Source of the DNA: Maea johnstoni
Lineage: Eukaryota > Annelida > Polychaeta > Spionida > Magelonidae
Direction: 5' to 3'
Length of the DNA: 64,000 bases
NCBI GenBank assembly: GCA_963942565.1
Contig: OZ012697.1
Coordinates: 24,409,375-24,473,374 of the forward strand
A program made the position numbers and the translations under genes. The notes below the pieces were generated by a model that ran no database searches, had not been told where the DNA came from, and worked only from the letters and a program-made list of their open reading frames with translations. The first letter of the stretch is position 1, and the number at the start of each line of letters is the position of its first letter. Shown piece after piece: positions 10,431-21,547 of the stretch.

Positions 10431-10869
10431 TATGTACGATTATTGAACTGTCATGATATTAACACTTGTTATCCTACTAGCCTTACAAGTACAATTTTAA
10501 CTGATTGATGCTACCAGCGGCCAAAGTCTGTCTAACAAGTTTGATGAGGTCTTGTAGGCAAAAGCACAATGGGGAATTCCCGGAAAACCTTTAAAGAAGT
10601 AATATTGATTATTCAGATCTTCAAATATTTAATAGAACTATTCTTGATTCCAATTTTCTTTTTTTTTCTTCTTTTTTTCTTTTTTTTGTTTATTTTCCTC
10701 AGAGTCAACTATGACCATCGTTCAATAAATACTATTGCAATTGGGCAAATTGATGATAACTTGTTGCATATGATGATATCAACTGTGATATCAAAACAGA
10801 ATATGAAATACTTAACAAGTTGTTAAGTTTACTAGTGGTACAATTGAATAGAAATAAAATGGTGAGTTT
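10431..10869 (+). other. ZNF-A 3' UTR and flank
   Basis: Begins with the family 3' UTR (GCGGCCAAAGTCTGTC near 10516). It has a CT-rich run at 10637-10690 and AATAAA-type signals near 10724 and 10852. From 10690 it matches the ZNF-B flank from 29340 on. Confidence 0.6.
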
Positions 10870-11102
10870 AGGCCTAAAAAAAAAAAGTTGTTTGTTTCCT
10901 GTAACCCTTCCCTAACAAGTTTTTATTCAAAAAAGTCCCTACCCTAAAGTTTATTTCACCCTCCCAACTCCCAATCAACGCAAATCATGCATAAAAAACA
11001 CATTTTTGACCAAAAAAATAATGATTTTTTTTTTTTACCGACCTACCTACCCAATTTTTCTTGGACCGTTACAGGAAACAAACAATTTCTTTTTTTAGGC
11101 CT
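10870..11102. mobile_element. AGGCCT-ended MITE in ZNF-A flank
   Basis: Left AGGCCTAAAAAAA...TTGTTTGTTTCCTGTAAC is mirrored by GTTACAGGAAACAAACAA...TTTTTTTAGGCCT. The equivalent place in the ZNF-B flank (around 29520-29535) lacks it, which gives an empty site. A larger relative lies at 40211-40710. Confidence 0.85.
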
Positions 11103-11690
11103 TATGACATAGTATAAGGTGTGTGGCTAATAACTCTATTTTAAACCAGATAGTTTAACAAACAAGAGCATTGAACTGGAATTAGTGTAGAATGGCTAAT
11201 TTTTCCGTGTAACAATTTTCCCTATTTTTAATTTTTGGGTGTTTCCGTTTCTAATATTTCCGAAGAGAGGGCATATGTTTTTTTCCATTTCTAATTTTCC
11301 CGTTTTATTTTTAATTTTAGTATACCAAAGAGCATAGCCTATTAAGCTAAGGTTAGGATTTCTCCATGTTTATTAAGTCCGGACATGTACTGTACTATAT
11401 TGTTTTTTCCTGTGTTGTTTATTCCTGTTTGGAAGCATTCGGGAAAAAACAGTAAAATGAAACTCACAAAGAAATTCCATCCTACAGTATTCCTGGGTCT
11501 TGAAATATTTAGCTATAGCTGACCATTTTTATCAAATAATGTCTGCTTTCTTTTTATGTATGCTTTGTATCTTTCTGCATAATAAATATTTTTGATATTA
11601 TTTAAAACCTGTTGTAAGTGTTGTATTTTCCCAGCTTTCATTGCATTTTAGATGGTCATTTTGCAAATGAAAATGATAAACGTATTACTA
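11103..11690 (+). other. Continuation of A/B-type 3' flank
   Basis: The stretches GTGTGTGGCTAATAA, AACCAGATAGTT and the later TTATCAAATAATGTCTGCT match the ZNF-B flank at 29550-30200. No gene seen. Confidence 0.5.
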
Positions 11691-11694
11691 TTTT

Positions 11695-12240
11695 CAAGAT
11701 CACATAATAATAAGTTTCACTGATATTACGTAACCTTTATGTCCAATTTCTGCCAGCCATTCATGGATGGAATCCCAGAAGGCTCTAATAGTGGGACACG
11801 AAAATAGCATCTGTTCAATACTGTCAACGGCGATCTTGCAGAAAGTACATAAGGGAGAATCTTTTATACCTATTTTGTTTAATTTATCATTAGTGAAAAA
11901 CTTCCTATATAGAGTTCGAAATTGGATATATTTAAGGAAGCTGTCATCAATGTATCTGTTATGCCATATGAAAGATCTGGATACATTCCGAGTCTTCAAG
12001 ACTATACCTGCTTTTTCCCTCCGTTTATCACATATTTCTTCCTGGATGTTCCCTTTGGAACTCGGTAGTTTTTCTCTTTAAGTTAGAGACTCCTTTTTTA
12101 TCAAAATTGAGAAGAAAATTTAGTGAGCTTTTTCTCAGCAAAACATCTTGTGATAAAGGTTATGCTAAAAATTGTATATAATCATTGATCGTAAGACGGA
12201 GACTATGGTGTTCCAGAAAATTCATATTAAGATTGCTTTT
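11695..12240 (-). mobile_element. LINE fragment, C-terminal end of ORF2
   Basis: Reading 11999 to 11700 on the reverse strand gives a peptide with SPLCTFCKIAVDSIEQMLFS, then CPTIRAFWDSIHEWL. This is the Cys-rich segment after the reverse transcriptase in L1/Tx1-like LINEs. The same piece is in the ZNF-B flank (30310-31990), so it was inserted before A and B duplicated. The copy is truncated. Confidence 0.75.
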
Positions 12241-12243
12241 TTT

Positions 12244-12274
12244 ATTCATGTCTTCAAACTTTGAAGACATGAAT
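12244..12274. repeat. Perfect 15-bp hairpin
   Basis: ATTCATGTCTTCAAA, one base, then its exact reverse complement. The ZNF-B LINE copy (near 31260) has only one arm, so the palindrome formed here after duplication. Confidence 0.85.
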
Positions 12275-12520
12275 GGCACATATTTTCATTAGATTACATT
12301 TTGAAATTTGTTTTAAGTTTTTTTCAGTCTATACATAATACATTTCATAGTTATTAGTCATAGTTTTTTGGGGCATCCTGTTTTTCAAGGGAGACCACAA
12401 TATACTCAGATTACAAACATGTATTTATGGTTTTCAGCACTTTTATTTACAGATTCTTGCATTCTATTTAAAATCATGACAATTTCGACGATTGTAAAGG
12501 ATACATGTAATTACTGCTAT

Positions 12521-12755
12521 CTCTTAAGCACTGGTGAATACAGCTGGTGCTTAGAAGATGCCAAAAACAGAGTGCATCATGGGATACATGGACGCCCCCT
12601 ATATGGCTGCCTCAGGCCTGTTACTTGGTCACTTCTGTAAGCTATAACTGAGCAGTGCTGAAGATGACAGGTTCTGAGGAGGTCTTATTGGAAAGGTGAC
12701 ATGTATAAGCTCATTTTGAACCTAAATCATTCTGATGGTGCATTTGCCCTTTAAG
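12521..12755 (+). repeat. R6 dispersed repeat, uninterrupted copy
   Basis: Matches 58640-58998: CTATCTCTTAAGCACT, CATCATGGGATACATGGAC, TTACTTGGTCACTTCTGT, TCTGATGGTGCATTT. It ends CCCTTTAA, as TTAA-targeting elements do. It supplies the empty site for the TA-flanked MITE at 58773-58947. Confidence 0.75.
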
Positions 12756-12784
12756 ATTGGAATGCTATACTTAACAGTTTAACC

Positions 12785-13010
12785 TATTACCACTCACAGC
12801 AGCCAAAGCCAGCCGGACAATTTTGATGAAATCTTTCAGCCTAAAGCATAATTGGCAAAATATTTGAAGGGGAAATGTTGATCAGAACATTACTAACAAA
12901 TCTCCTTCAAATATTTTGTAAAATCTTTCTCAATTCAAAAGTTATGGTCAAAAGTATCTTAGATCCAGGCAACAATTTCTGGAGTTACTCTTAAGTGTCA
13001 ATGGGTTAAA
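12785..13010 (+). pseudogene. Orphan ZNF 3' UTR (remnant of a lost family member)
   Basis: Matches the sequence just after the stop codons of ZNF-C and ZNF-D: CTCACAGCAGCCAAAG, GACAATTTTGATGAAATCTT, AACAAATCTCCTTCAAATAT, AACTCTTAAG...GGGTTAA. No finger-coding sequence precedes it; R6 ends 30 bp upstream. It is therefore the leftover end of another ZNF unit whose coding region is gone. Confidence 0.7.
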
Positions 13011-13250
13011 GTATTCACGTCCCTCTAGTGGGGTTGTAGGTTTTGATTCATATGGGTCTTTAGAGAATAATCTTTGTTGTTCTAGTATCTGGTGACAGTC
13101 AGAGATTTTTGTTCCATCCTCCAACAATAAAGCAGGTACACTTTTATCTAGATAGTTCATTTTTCTAGACTTAAGGAAAATTTGATGGTTTTTCCCAATC
13201 TTTTTCAAGTAAGGCCCTGGAGCATACCATATTACCACTCATTTTGTTTT
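13010..13250 (-). mobile_element. LINE fragment, region before the reverse transcriptase core
   Basis: The reverse strand encodes LLEDGTKISDCHQILEQQRL followed by FSKDPYES. That is typical of the stretch between endonuclease and reverse transcriptase in L1-like ORF2. It may come from the same LINE family as 11695-12240. Confidence 0.65.
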
Positions 13251-13299
13251 CTCTTAGCTGCTCTAGTTTTTCTTTATTTAGTTGTAATTCCGCATTGAG

Positions 13300-13554
13300 G
13301 GTATAATAATGAATACTAATGGTAATCTTTATTTAAAGATGGTTACTCAGTCCAATGGTTTGGATCTTCCCTCATGCCCTCTGGCATGTTTACAAGTAGC
13401 CCGAGGACCCCAGGGTTACAAAGTAGTACAGCACATTGCTTTTAGGTATCGAGACTTGTAGGAAGGTAGAGATGGTGCACATCTGATTGCTTCAGTTAAG
13501 CCATTCCAAACTTTGGGCACTGAGTATCAAATGCATTGTTGACCAATTGATTTA
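13300..13554 (-). repeat. R11 dispersed repeat (LINE/SINE 3' end), interrupted
   Basis: Matches 41780-42080: GGTTACTCAGTCCAATGG, CCCTCTGGCATGTTTACA, GGTGCACATCTGATTGCTTC. Read on the reverse strand it ends AAATAAAGAT plus AT-rich microsatellite, like LINE or SINE tails. It continues at 13758 after the inserted R4 element. Confidence 0.65.
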
Positions 13555-13757
13555 CTGTAGAACTCACATATGACGCGTGTCCCAAATATAGCAATTTGGT
13601 TTTCGCACCATAGCCTATCTTTATGTTAGCGACGGTAGTTGCCGCTGACAGCGCCAAAGTACAGAAAAATAAGTACAGCGTTTTTATATATAGCGAAGCG
13701 GAACCACATGCATTGTATGCTATATATAAACAGACGCGTACATTGTGTGTTCTACAG
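13555..13757. mobile_element. R4 MITE with CTGTAGAAC ends, TA target site
   Basis: Inverted ends CTGTAGAACTCACA and TGTGTGTTCTACAG. The paralogous R11 copy near 42058 reads ATTTATTACATTTT without the insert, so a TA was duplicated (now TA and TT). A TA target suggests a Tc1/mariner-type mover. A longer relative is at 22409-23269. Confidence 0.8.
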
Positions 13758-14917
13758 TTTTACATTTTACATCTTTTAAATAAAGAATCTTTTTTATTGA
13801 GAGTAACTTCAAATTCTTTTTCAGCTCTTTTAATCCTTCCAATTCTGAGGCTACTTTCGTCCAAAGGACAAGGATGCAAAGATTTTTTGAAAGCCATCTA
13901 ATCCCTGTCATGTTGGTATACATTGGAGAGCTCCCCCTGAGTACTCCCAGATGAGTACCCATGTGCCAGTGTTTCAATTGATTTTCAGGTTTTCTGCATC
14001 ATTTTGTATTGGCGAAATTAGCCACCAGCAGCATTAGGGTTGAAATGTTTAGAGAATTTGATGATCTCACCCGTGGCATAGTAGTGATTCCAAAATATGA
14101 TCAAACATGCCATAGATCCAGATGATAACATTTTGAATTCTGTTTTGGACAGGCATTTTCTATATCCTGGCTAAGACCCTGCCTTGTAGTACTACCAGAC
14201 TAAACAGTATAAGCACAGGTACATGCATTAAATGTTCAAAATTAAGCGAGAATGATGAGTATGTTTCCCTATCCTACAAAGTTGGCTATGCTAATTTTTG
14301 TCATTCATTACTATATTTTCACAGAAAAGAAATGTATTTTCTAACAATACTTTAATGTAGAGGAAGGTTGAAACCAAAACAAGTTTAGATGCAAGTGACT
14401 CTTCCTTACATCAAAGATAGCATCAATGACATTTTTCATTTGCTCTTTGCTAACCTTCAACCTTGGGGGCGCGGAAAGATGAAATCTTAATTTCTTTGTG
14501 GCTTTCCAGTGCTGAAGATGGCACTTTAAAGGGGCACTAAACCCTGAAATACATGCCAGCTTATGTGAAAGGAAATGCACTTTTTGAGCCATCAATCATA
14601 AAGGCCCAGTCCAATTACTACTATGTCCCACTGGGCAGAGAGGGTGTTTATTGCAGTAGCCAATCTCCTCTCTTGGGGCAGCCACATCCTGCAGGTGCCA
14701 GCTAGGATGTAACAGTCAATTTGTGGGCATGACAGGATAGGCTGCTATGCATAGTGTATAAACTCTGGGTTTTACCCTGTTTCCACTTTCAAGCTTTTGG
14801 CTAAGGTGAATGGACCTGCAAAAGCTGATGATAAAAAAATCATAGAATATAAGCCCCAATTCCAACATACATTTCTTCAACCACAACCTTGCCAATGGCA
14901 TAGTGAAAAAAGACAGT
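13758..14917. other. Gene-free stretch
   Basis: Contains the phrase TCCTGGCTAAGACC (near 14165), which recurs around the array. A TTTAAAGGGGCAC motif near 14527 could be the end of a TTAA-targeting element. No gene supported. Confidence 0.45.
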
Positions 14918-15292
14918 CTAGGAATTCCAGACTATATGAATCCATGCGAACCAAGGTGTATTAGCTGATACCCCTGGCAGCAGATTAATAAGCAATCTAC
15001 TTAAACTAAGTACAGGACACATGTAGCCTTCGCGCTCTGCCTTCAACAGCGGCATCACTAACTTATTCTCCAATAACTGCTGTGTTATATACCATTTCAA
15101 GACCAAATTAAATCCAGAAGAAGTCACCGCCACGTCAGAAATCAAAACTGAACACGTCAAATCAGGCCGGGCCTGTGTAGCTGGCACCAAAGTAGACAAA
15201 AGTGCAAAAGAATGATATGACACTAGATGTAAGGTCTTAAACGCCAAACCTTGAGGTCCTAAGTTATCACACAGTCTGCACAACTGTCTCAA
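14918..15292 (-). mobile_element. Fossil tyrosine-recombinase fragment (DIRS or Crypton type)
   Basis: The reverse-strand peptide of 124 aa contains SFALLSTLVPATQARPDL, SVLISDVAVTSSGFNLVLKW and YMCPVLSLSRLLI. The pattern (helix, A-x-R, D-V strand, K-T-Q-like stretch, CPV-x-x-L) recalls the core of DIRS/Crypton recombinases. The element is broken and only this part is recognisable. Assigned from memory of the family pattern. Confidence 0.45.
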
Positions 15293-16394
15293 ATATCAAT
15301 TGTAATCAGTTTGGCAGGATGTGGCTCGAACTGCACTGAACGTGGCAAAGCTCGTTTAGTTAAAAGAAACTGGAAACAGCGGAAACCGGTTGTTTTGTAT
15401 ATACGCTGCAGCCTGTGAGGTCCGCTGCATCATCATAGCAGCAGACCAATGGGAGGACAAATATCCATATAGTAATTAGCCTCAAACGCGAAACCCAATA
15501 GTGGTCAATCTAGCAGATCTACCCTTAAGTTGCCTATAGCCTCTAGCTAGATCAGTCTTATAGAGGTAACACCCCTTACATTGTTCTAACACTCGGTTTT
15601 CCATTAAGCTTATTGTAGGCAAATGTATGTAGTACTCTCCTCCCAAATAGTAATCTCCATCAATTCCCGCGTTGACAGAGTAATCTTCAGGAAATGATAA
15701 ATCTAAAATTATCCGTTACATGATGGATCGAATCCTATTTAGATCTTGACATAAGAGGACTAACATGAAAATGTAATACTGGTTTATTAATGAATTGCCC
15801 CAAAAGAGCTTCTAGATCGAGCCACTATATCGTCAGCTATGGCTTCGTTTACATTCTGAGATTGATAGGCCATACCCACGATAGAGAAAAGCCAATGCAA
15901 AACCTTTCCACTAAAAACTTGGCCCGGATATTTCCAGGCCAGTCCGGCCACCCAAACCAACTGAATTCGGTTCCTTCCTTGTTAGTTTCCCTTGTGCAGG
16001 TTTAACAGCACTTAAATCCGCCCGGAGTGAGGAAAATGAGAGCTTTTTGGCTGGAAGCGATAATTTTCACCAAGTTCGGAGTTCGTTCCGCCATTTAATT
16101 TAAGGCATGACCAGTCATAACATAAGTCTCTAATCTTCTGTTTCTACATCCAATACCTCAGCATCTTCAGTAATAATGTTGTCAGCAAAGTCACCACCCT
16201 CTCTCTGGGGTTCAAAGTCATAAGGGTTGGCATGATTAAATCATTATAGACATTTGTATTTAAGAAGTAGTATAATTATCTCTCCCTTTTGTAATGTATA
16301 CTATACTCTAGCAGTACAGCCCAGCAGCTGGTTGCCCAAAAGCGTATTGTCACCTAATTATATGATAAGATGGCTTCCTCCCTGAGTCTCTAGA
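15293..16394. other. Gene-free stretch
   Basis: No ORF with a recognisable domain and no repeat shared with the window. AT-rich with scattered GC-richer patches (15320-15430, 15880-16090). Confidence 0.45.
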
Positions 16395-16970
16395 GGCTCA
16401 TGGCTCTTAATTGTAAATGGTCATCTTGTACTTTATGACCTCAATTATGGTATGTACCATAATTGTTCAGATAATTTTTGAATTCTAGTACATACCAGAA
16501 TTGTTCTCAGCAAACAATTTTAGCAATTTACCAGAATTGTCAGAATAATTCTGGTATTTTAAGTGAACCAGAATTGTTAATTCAGGCAATACTGGGACGT
16601 ACCAGAATTGTCCCAGAATTTTAACCTGCTGGCTGATTAATACCGTTAGTGAAGTACATTGCCGCAACGTGCCAGTTAGTTCTGGAAGAAATGAGTATAA
16701 ATGAAAATTAGCAGCGAAGTACTTATCTATCGGTGTCATTCAGCCAGCATCAGACAGATAATTCACAGACAATTCTGGTACGCTTCAGAATTGTAGAAAC
16801 AATTCTGGAGTAAAAACGTGTACCAGAATTGTCTATTAAGACAATTCTTGTATATTCTAGAATTGCTAAACGTGATAAACAATTTTGGTAGTACCAGAAT
16901 TGCACAATTCTGGTGTGTACTAGCTTTGAGGTCGTTAAGAGCAAGATAACAATTGTAATCATGAGTTGTG
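16395..16970. repeat. Foldback array of ACCAGAATTGT motifs
   Basis: More than a dozen exact or near copies of ACCAGAATTGT and its reverse complement crowd two arms (about 16447-16640 and 16735-16925) around a ~100-bp centre. The arms' outer ends are also inverted: CATCTTG...GACCTCAA at the left is mirrored by TTGAGGTC...CAAGATAA at the right. Around the centre, CTGCTGGCTGA faces TCAGCCAGCAT. The whole is a large imperfect palindrome, perhaps a foldback transposon with subterminal repeats. Confidence 0.8.
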
Positions 16971-17500
16971 CTACTTTTGGAGTCAAATGAACTGACAGGA
17001 CATTGGATATGTAGTACTTAGTACATTATCATAGCATTCTCATATAGCAACCGCTGTTCCATATAACCTATAATGTAGGTGGTCAAGGCTGATTCCCACC
17101 TGGATGCAACCAGGTGACGGAGGCCACCCAGTTTTCTGACCTTTGACCTCAACAAGTATATGTCACAAATATATGTCATACAGGCTTCAAAATGAGATAA
17201 TTAAGATATAGAGACCATGAAACAGTAGATACAGACACATTTAAAAAAATCATTTAGATTCTTTCTTATATGGGAAACAATCTGCAATCAAACAGCTTAA
17301 AACTGAGGTTACCTTGACCTTTCATGAGATCAGCCTCTTTCTGAATTTCAAGTTTGGCGCCTGCGGTCAAACTGGGTCAAGCTCATACAAACAATCAGCA
17401 ATCACAAGACACATGCTCTTGTCATGATACCCTATATCTAACATATATGGAATACTAATTCATTTTATTTCAATTTCTTATCTCGCTATAATAGCGAATT
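16971..17500. other. Gene-free stretch
   Basis: Nothing recognised except a small hairpin TCGCTATAATAGCGA near 17483. Confidence 0.45.
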
Positions 17501-17635
17501 AAGTATGTCCTGTTGGGCCGTGTGACGAATAAAGCATCATCGCTGATGTCAACCCCTTTTAGGCGCTTTGCGCCTTGAACGGGTTGACATCAGCACATCA
17601 GCTTTATTCGCCACCCGGCCCTCCGGGCCATACTT
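17501..17635. repeat. Long hairpin with GC-rich loop
   Basis: AAGTATG...GGGCCGTGTGACGAATAAAGC...GATGTCAACCCCTTTTAGGCGC pairs with GCGCCTTGAACGGGTTGACATC...GCTTTATTCGCCACCCGGCCC...CATACTT. The stem is about 65 bp. It belongs structurally with 25837-25971, 29946-30049 and 52279-52370. Confidence 0.85.
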
Positions 17636-18299
17636 AAACCCTGTAAGAGTTATATAAGAATGTAATCTGCCAAATGTTTGTTTTGTGCTCCTTTAAACCA
17701 TAGGTCCTATCCGCCAGAGCCCTGGTAGAATTGCCACCCTAAAGTTGGATACTCTGTTTATATATACCGTTAGATGCTTACGGCTTCGAGGGCTCTGCCC
17801 TGTGTTAACTGAAGGTTAGTATTAGAACTGGCCGAAGTCACTACGGCTTTGAGTACATTACACGCTAAACACTGCTACTAACTGCTAATCGCCTAATGTT
17901 TATGTTGCAAATAGCCGGTTTTTGGCAGCGAGTAAATCTACGAAATAGAGCAGCCAAAAATCAAAGTCATGCGTGAGATTGATAGCGTGTATTAACATGA
18001 TGTATGGGAAAATTATCTGGATATTTTCATGCCCATGTACTTACATTTAAGATGTCACAATAGGTGAACATGTTTATGGCATTTTTGACATGTGCTTGTT
18101 GTGGCTACATGTGCGTCTATACTGTAGTCTACACGGCGGAGATGTCGCTCACTAGAGCCAGTCCTCATGCTGATATCGTTAAACTGGCCATAAGTTCTTA
18201 AATCAGGGTACGTGTGGGTTATGGAATGTTCAGTTGATATTGTGCACGTACTTTAGCATTCCTGTCAACATTCAACAATCCAAAATCAGGAGATTGCAG
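17636..18299. other. Gene-free stretch
   Basis: No ORF, RNA gene or shared repeat recognised. Confidence 0.4.
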
Positions 18300-18880
18300 G
18301 CGGTTAACTAGTGCAGCCTCTTTTGTTTTTTGTTTTGTTTAGTTCCAATTCTGGTCACTAGGGGCCAGATTATATCTTATGCTTGAGGAGTGCGCCTTTA
18401 CAATTGATAATCATGTACACATATGTTAATGGGATAACTTAAATTTTATGTAGCAGATCACAATTGCTGCATGATGATATACACACAGTTATCAAAAACA
18501 CACAGATAGCTTTGGAACTGAAAATATCATCATCAACAATGCTTACATTGTGTGATCTTTCAAGATCAAATACTTCTATGTTCAGCATATTATGAAATTT
18601 TGGGCTCTTGGCTAGAAAATATATTATTTTTTGAAGAAGGATGGATGATTTTTGAAGTTGGCAAATCAGTAGCTAATCTGAAGATTTCTTCAAATCAGGT
18701 GCTCTATCAGTAGAGAGAATATTTGAGGTTCCAATCCTGGCCACCAGGGGTCAGGTTAGAATATTAGCTTAGGAGTGGGCTATTATATTTCATAATTCAC
18801 AGGGGTTGGCAAATTGATAACCATACAAATATGATTATGAAATAACTTTAATTTCATGTAGCAAATCACACTTAATAGTC
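18300..18880 (+). repeat. Two diverged copies of a tRNA-like SINE or duplicated repeat
   Basis: 18335-18470 and 18725-18875 share GTTCCAATYCTGG, CACYAGGGG and later ATTTCATGTAGCARATCACA. The second has GCTCTATCAGTAGAGAG about 20 bp before GAGGTTCCAATCC. This resembles the A- and B-box spacing of tRNA-derived SINEs. The call rests on box similarity only. Confidence 0.45.
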
Positions 18881-18910
18881 CATGACCCAGAGGGTTGCTC
18901 AGTACCATAT

Positions 18911-18932
18911 TGGGGGGGGGGGGGGGGGGGGG
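18911..18932. repeat. Poly-G tract
   Basis: Over 20 consecutive G residues following CATATTGG. Confidence 0.9.
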
Positions 18933-19120
18933 CAAATTCTGATTAATGTTTTTGAATTTAGTAACAAATATTTTCCAAATCAGACCTTTTCTTTCTTTTC
19001 CCAGGTGAACTTATATATTTACACGATCAATGAATTGTTTTTACTCACTACCCATATTCCTCATATTTCATTACTGTTACATCTCTATCCACTCCCTCGA
19101 GCCATGTACAGCAGGTAACA

Positions 19121-19345
19121 TACCGTAGATCTATGAATGAGTTTGCCGTTCACATACTTGCACCATTTGCAAAGCTTCACAGTTTCTAGTGAGTTCGTGA
19201 CAAAATTGTTCCAAGCAGGAAAGGAGTGTGCGACGAAAAAGAAATTTGTAGAGTTCATATCTGCTAATATTGAGAATTGTGGTGAGTAGATATTGAAGGG
19301 TATACTGCCATTACTGGCTCACAACTTGGAAAGGGAAGCTAGCTA
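19121..19345 (+). repeat. R2 dispersed repeat
   Basis: Begins TACCGTAGATCTATGAATG, then GGAAAGGAGTGTGCGA and ATTGAGAATTGTGGTGAGTA. No R1 copy follows this one. Confidence 0.7.
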
Positions 19346-21202
19346 TCCTTTTAACTTGAGGGTCATATCACAGTGAGTATCCGTTTTGGGTCTGGACAGG
19401 ACATTTTGAAGAGAAAAACTTATTTTATCCAAAATATGGTTGAATTTCAAAAATGGTTTTGAACCTGTGTGAATCTTTAGTCAGAAATACATCGTTTACA
19501 AAAAAGTTTGTTTGAAAATATTTTAGTTTGACTGAAATAATAGCAAATTTTAAAAGGGTCTGGACAGGACATCAGGCAACACATAAGTAGCTACACATAA
19601 GTAAAAATTCCTTCTTTTCTGAAACTTTCTTCTTATAAATACATAATGCAGTTATTTAGAGAAGGTTTTAAAGTCAACTTCAATACGTTGAAAAAAAATA
19701 ATTCCTAAGCACTAGGTTAGTAGTACATATAAAGATAAAAAAAACTGCTATTACTGGAATAATCAAGTACCAAGAATATTTTTTATTAGGCGATCATTTA
19801 AGTTAGAAATATGCTTAGTCAGTTCCTTTAACTAAAATCTTTGCACCTTTGCCTTCAAAACAATGCCTTCTTATTAACATATTTGAGATTGATTAATTTA
19901 TATAATTTCAATAGAATACACATAAAATCTATACTTCAGTGTCATTGGTAATGGACTTCAGAAGGACTCTCAACATCTGAATCAAAATTAAACGTAGTAG
20001 CTGGTCATGAGAGCTGAATATAACCATAAGGACGATAAGGTAGTTTGAAGTGTAATGTACTAACTCACTACCATATCATTCAGCCCTCATGATCTGCTTT
20101 ATTAGTGTTTTACATCAATTCACAGTACAATATATTTAATGATTTGTAAGTTATTTATATTCTGGTTAATCCTGCTGGTAGGAAATGATGATTTAAAACT
20201 CCCTTATGGGAATTAGTCAAGATAGGATAAAGAAATACACATACAACTTCCTAAGAGGAAGTCAGTCAGGACAGGAAATACACTTCAGTCTAGACACTAG
20301 TAGACAGTATTAAAACTGCTGTCACATGGAAATTTGTGACTTATCAAGGGGTCTTTAACGCTCACCTTTACAGGTGTTATGGTGGGGATAGGTCAGAGAG
20401 TACACATGACTAATCATTTGTAGTTTTACATATTGATTCAAGTCCATAGCCTAAACCATTGTCATGAAACTCCAGCTTTGTCTATTCTCAGTCTCCCTGT
20501 CTGCTTGCTCATTCCATGTTCAGGTATTTATGTACAACATAGAGTATTGGTCAATTGTAATTTTAAACAAGTATTCACTAAGGGTGGCACCCCTTCAGTT
20601 AGGATGGTCGATACATGGTACTTACATAGGAATGGTAGATTGCAATAATAGGCAATTGACAGATAATCATTTAGGATGGTCAGCTGGTGAGCTGTCACTC
20701 TAACAGCTAAAACCTCAATAACATTTTAATAAACAAACATTTAATGAACTATTTGTCTGATCTAAGGGGTTAAAGTAGTAACTTTCTAAAAACAGATATG
20801 TACCCTTAGTACTGCACACAAACTGCTTAATTACCTCCTTGGTTTCCTTAATTTTGCCTGAGGAACCCTGAATTAACAGATCTAAAATTAACAGGATCCT
20901 TGTAGCGAAACCAGTTTCTCCAGTAAAGAGATACTATGTACATTGCTATTATATTTTGGATCTGAGTAATGCTTCAAACAATTCCAAGTGGTCAGTTGAT
21001 TCCCAAATTTGAAAACGAACCATTTTGATATAATTAGTATTATACAAATGATAACCATTTAAACCTTAACATTACAAAGTGCATTTATAGCACCATGCTA
21101 GAGTTCCAAAATTGGATCTTGACTATCAAGATCAGATATTATGCTGCACTGATCTAAAGTGTTCCCCTCTCTTCTTACTGCTCAATTGTCATGGTTGCCT
21201 CA
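19346..21202. other. Gene-free stretch
   Basis: Holds the phrase GGGTCTGGACAGGACA twice (near 19388 and 19556); it recurs at 22085. Short ORFs have no recognisable motif. Confidence 0.45.
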
Positions 21203-21547
21203 CAGGCCTCAACGCTAACTCAAAATGTTACTGGCCCAGTAGGACCAGTAACACCTAGGACCTACTGGTCCTGCAAAATTTTGACTGGTCCTACATTTTT
21301 TTCTTTAACAATAACAAGAAAAAACATTGCATAAAATTCAACACAACATTTATTTCTTATTACTTTATCTTCATTTTTTTCAAAAACATTTGGGAACATT
21401 CTCGGAGGGAAACATTTTAACAGGAATGTCCTCAAATGTTTACTGGCCCTGTAGGACCAGTTGAGGCCATTTTTTACTGGCCCAAAGCCATTTTTGGGAA
21501 TTTCTACTGGCCTGGGGCCATAGGTTTACTGTTAGCGTCGAGCCCTG
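21203..21547. mobile_element. hAT-like MITE with CAGG ends, 5-bp target duplication
   Basis: Left CAGGCCTCAACGCTAAC matches the inverted right end GTTAGCGTCGAGCCCTG. CCTCA flanks both sides (21198-21202 and 21548-21552). Inner inverted motifs TACTGGCCC and GGACCAGT form further palindromes. Related by termini to 36402-38263 and 57957-58325. Confidence 0.8.

Noticed and set aside
16440-16930. CRISPR-like regularity of a short repeat
   Set aside because: Spacing is irregular, the motif is in both orientations, and the context is animal DNA.
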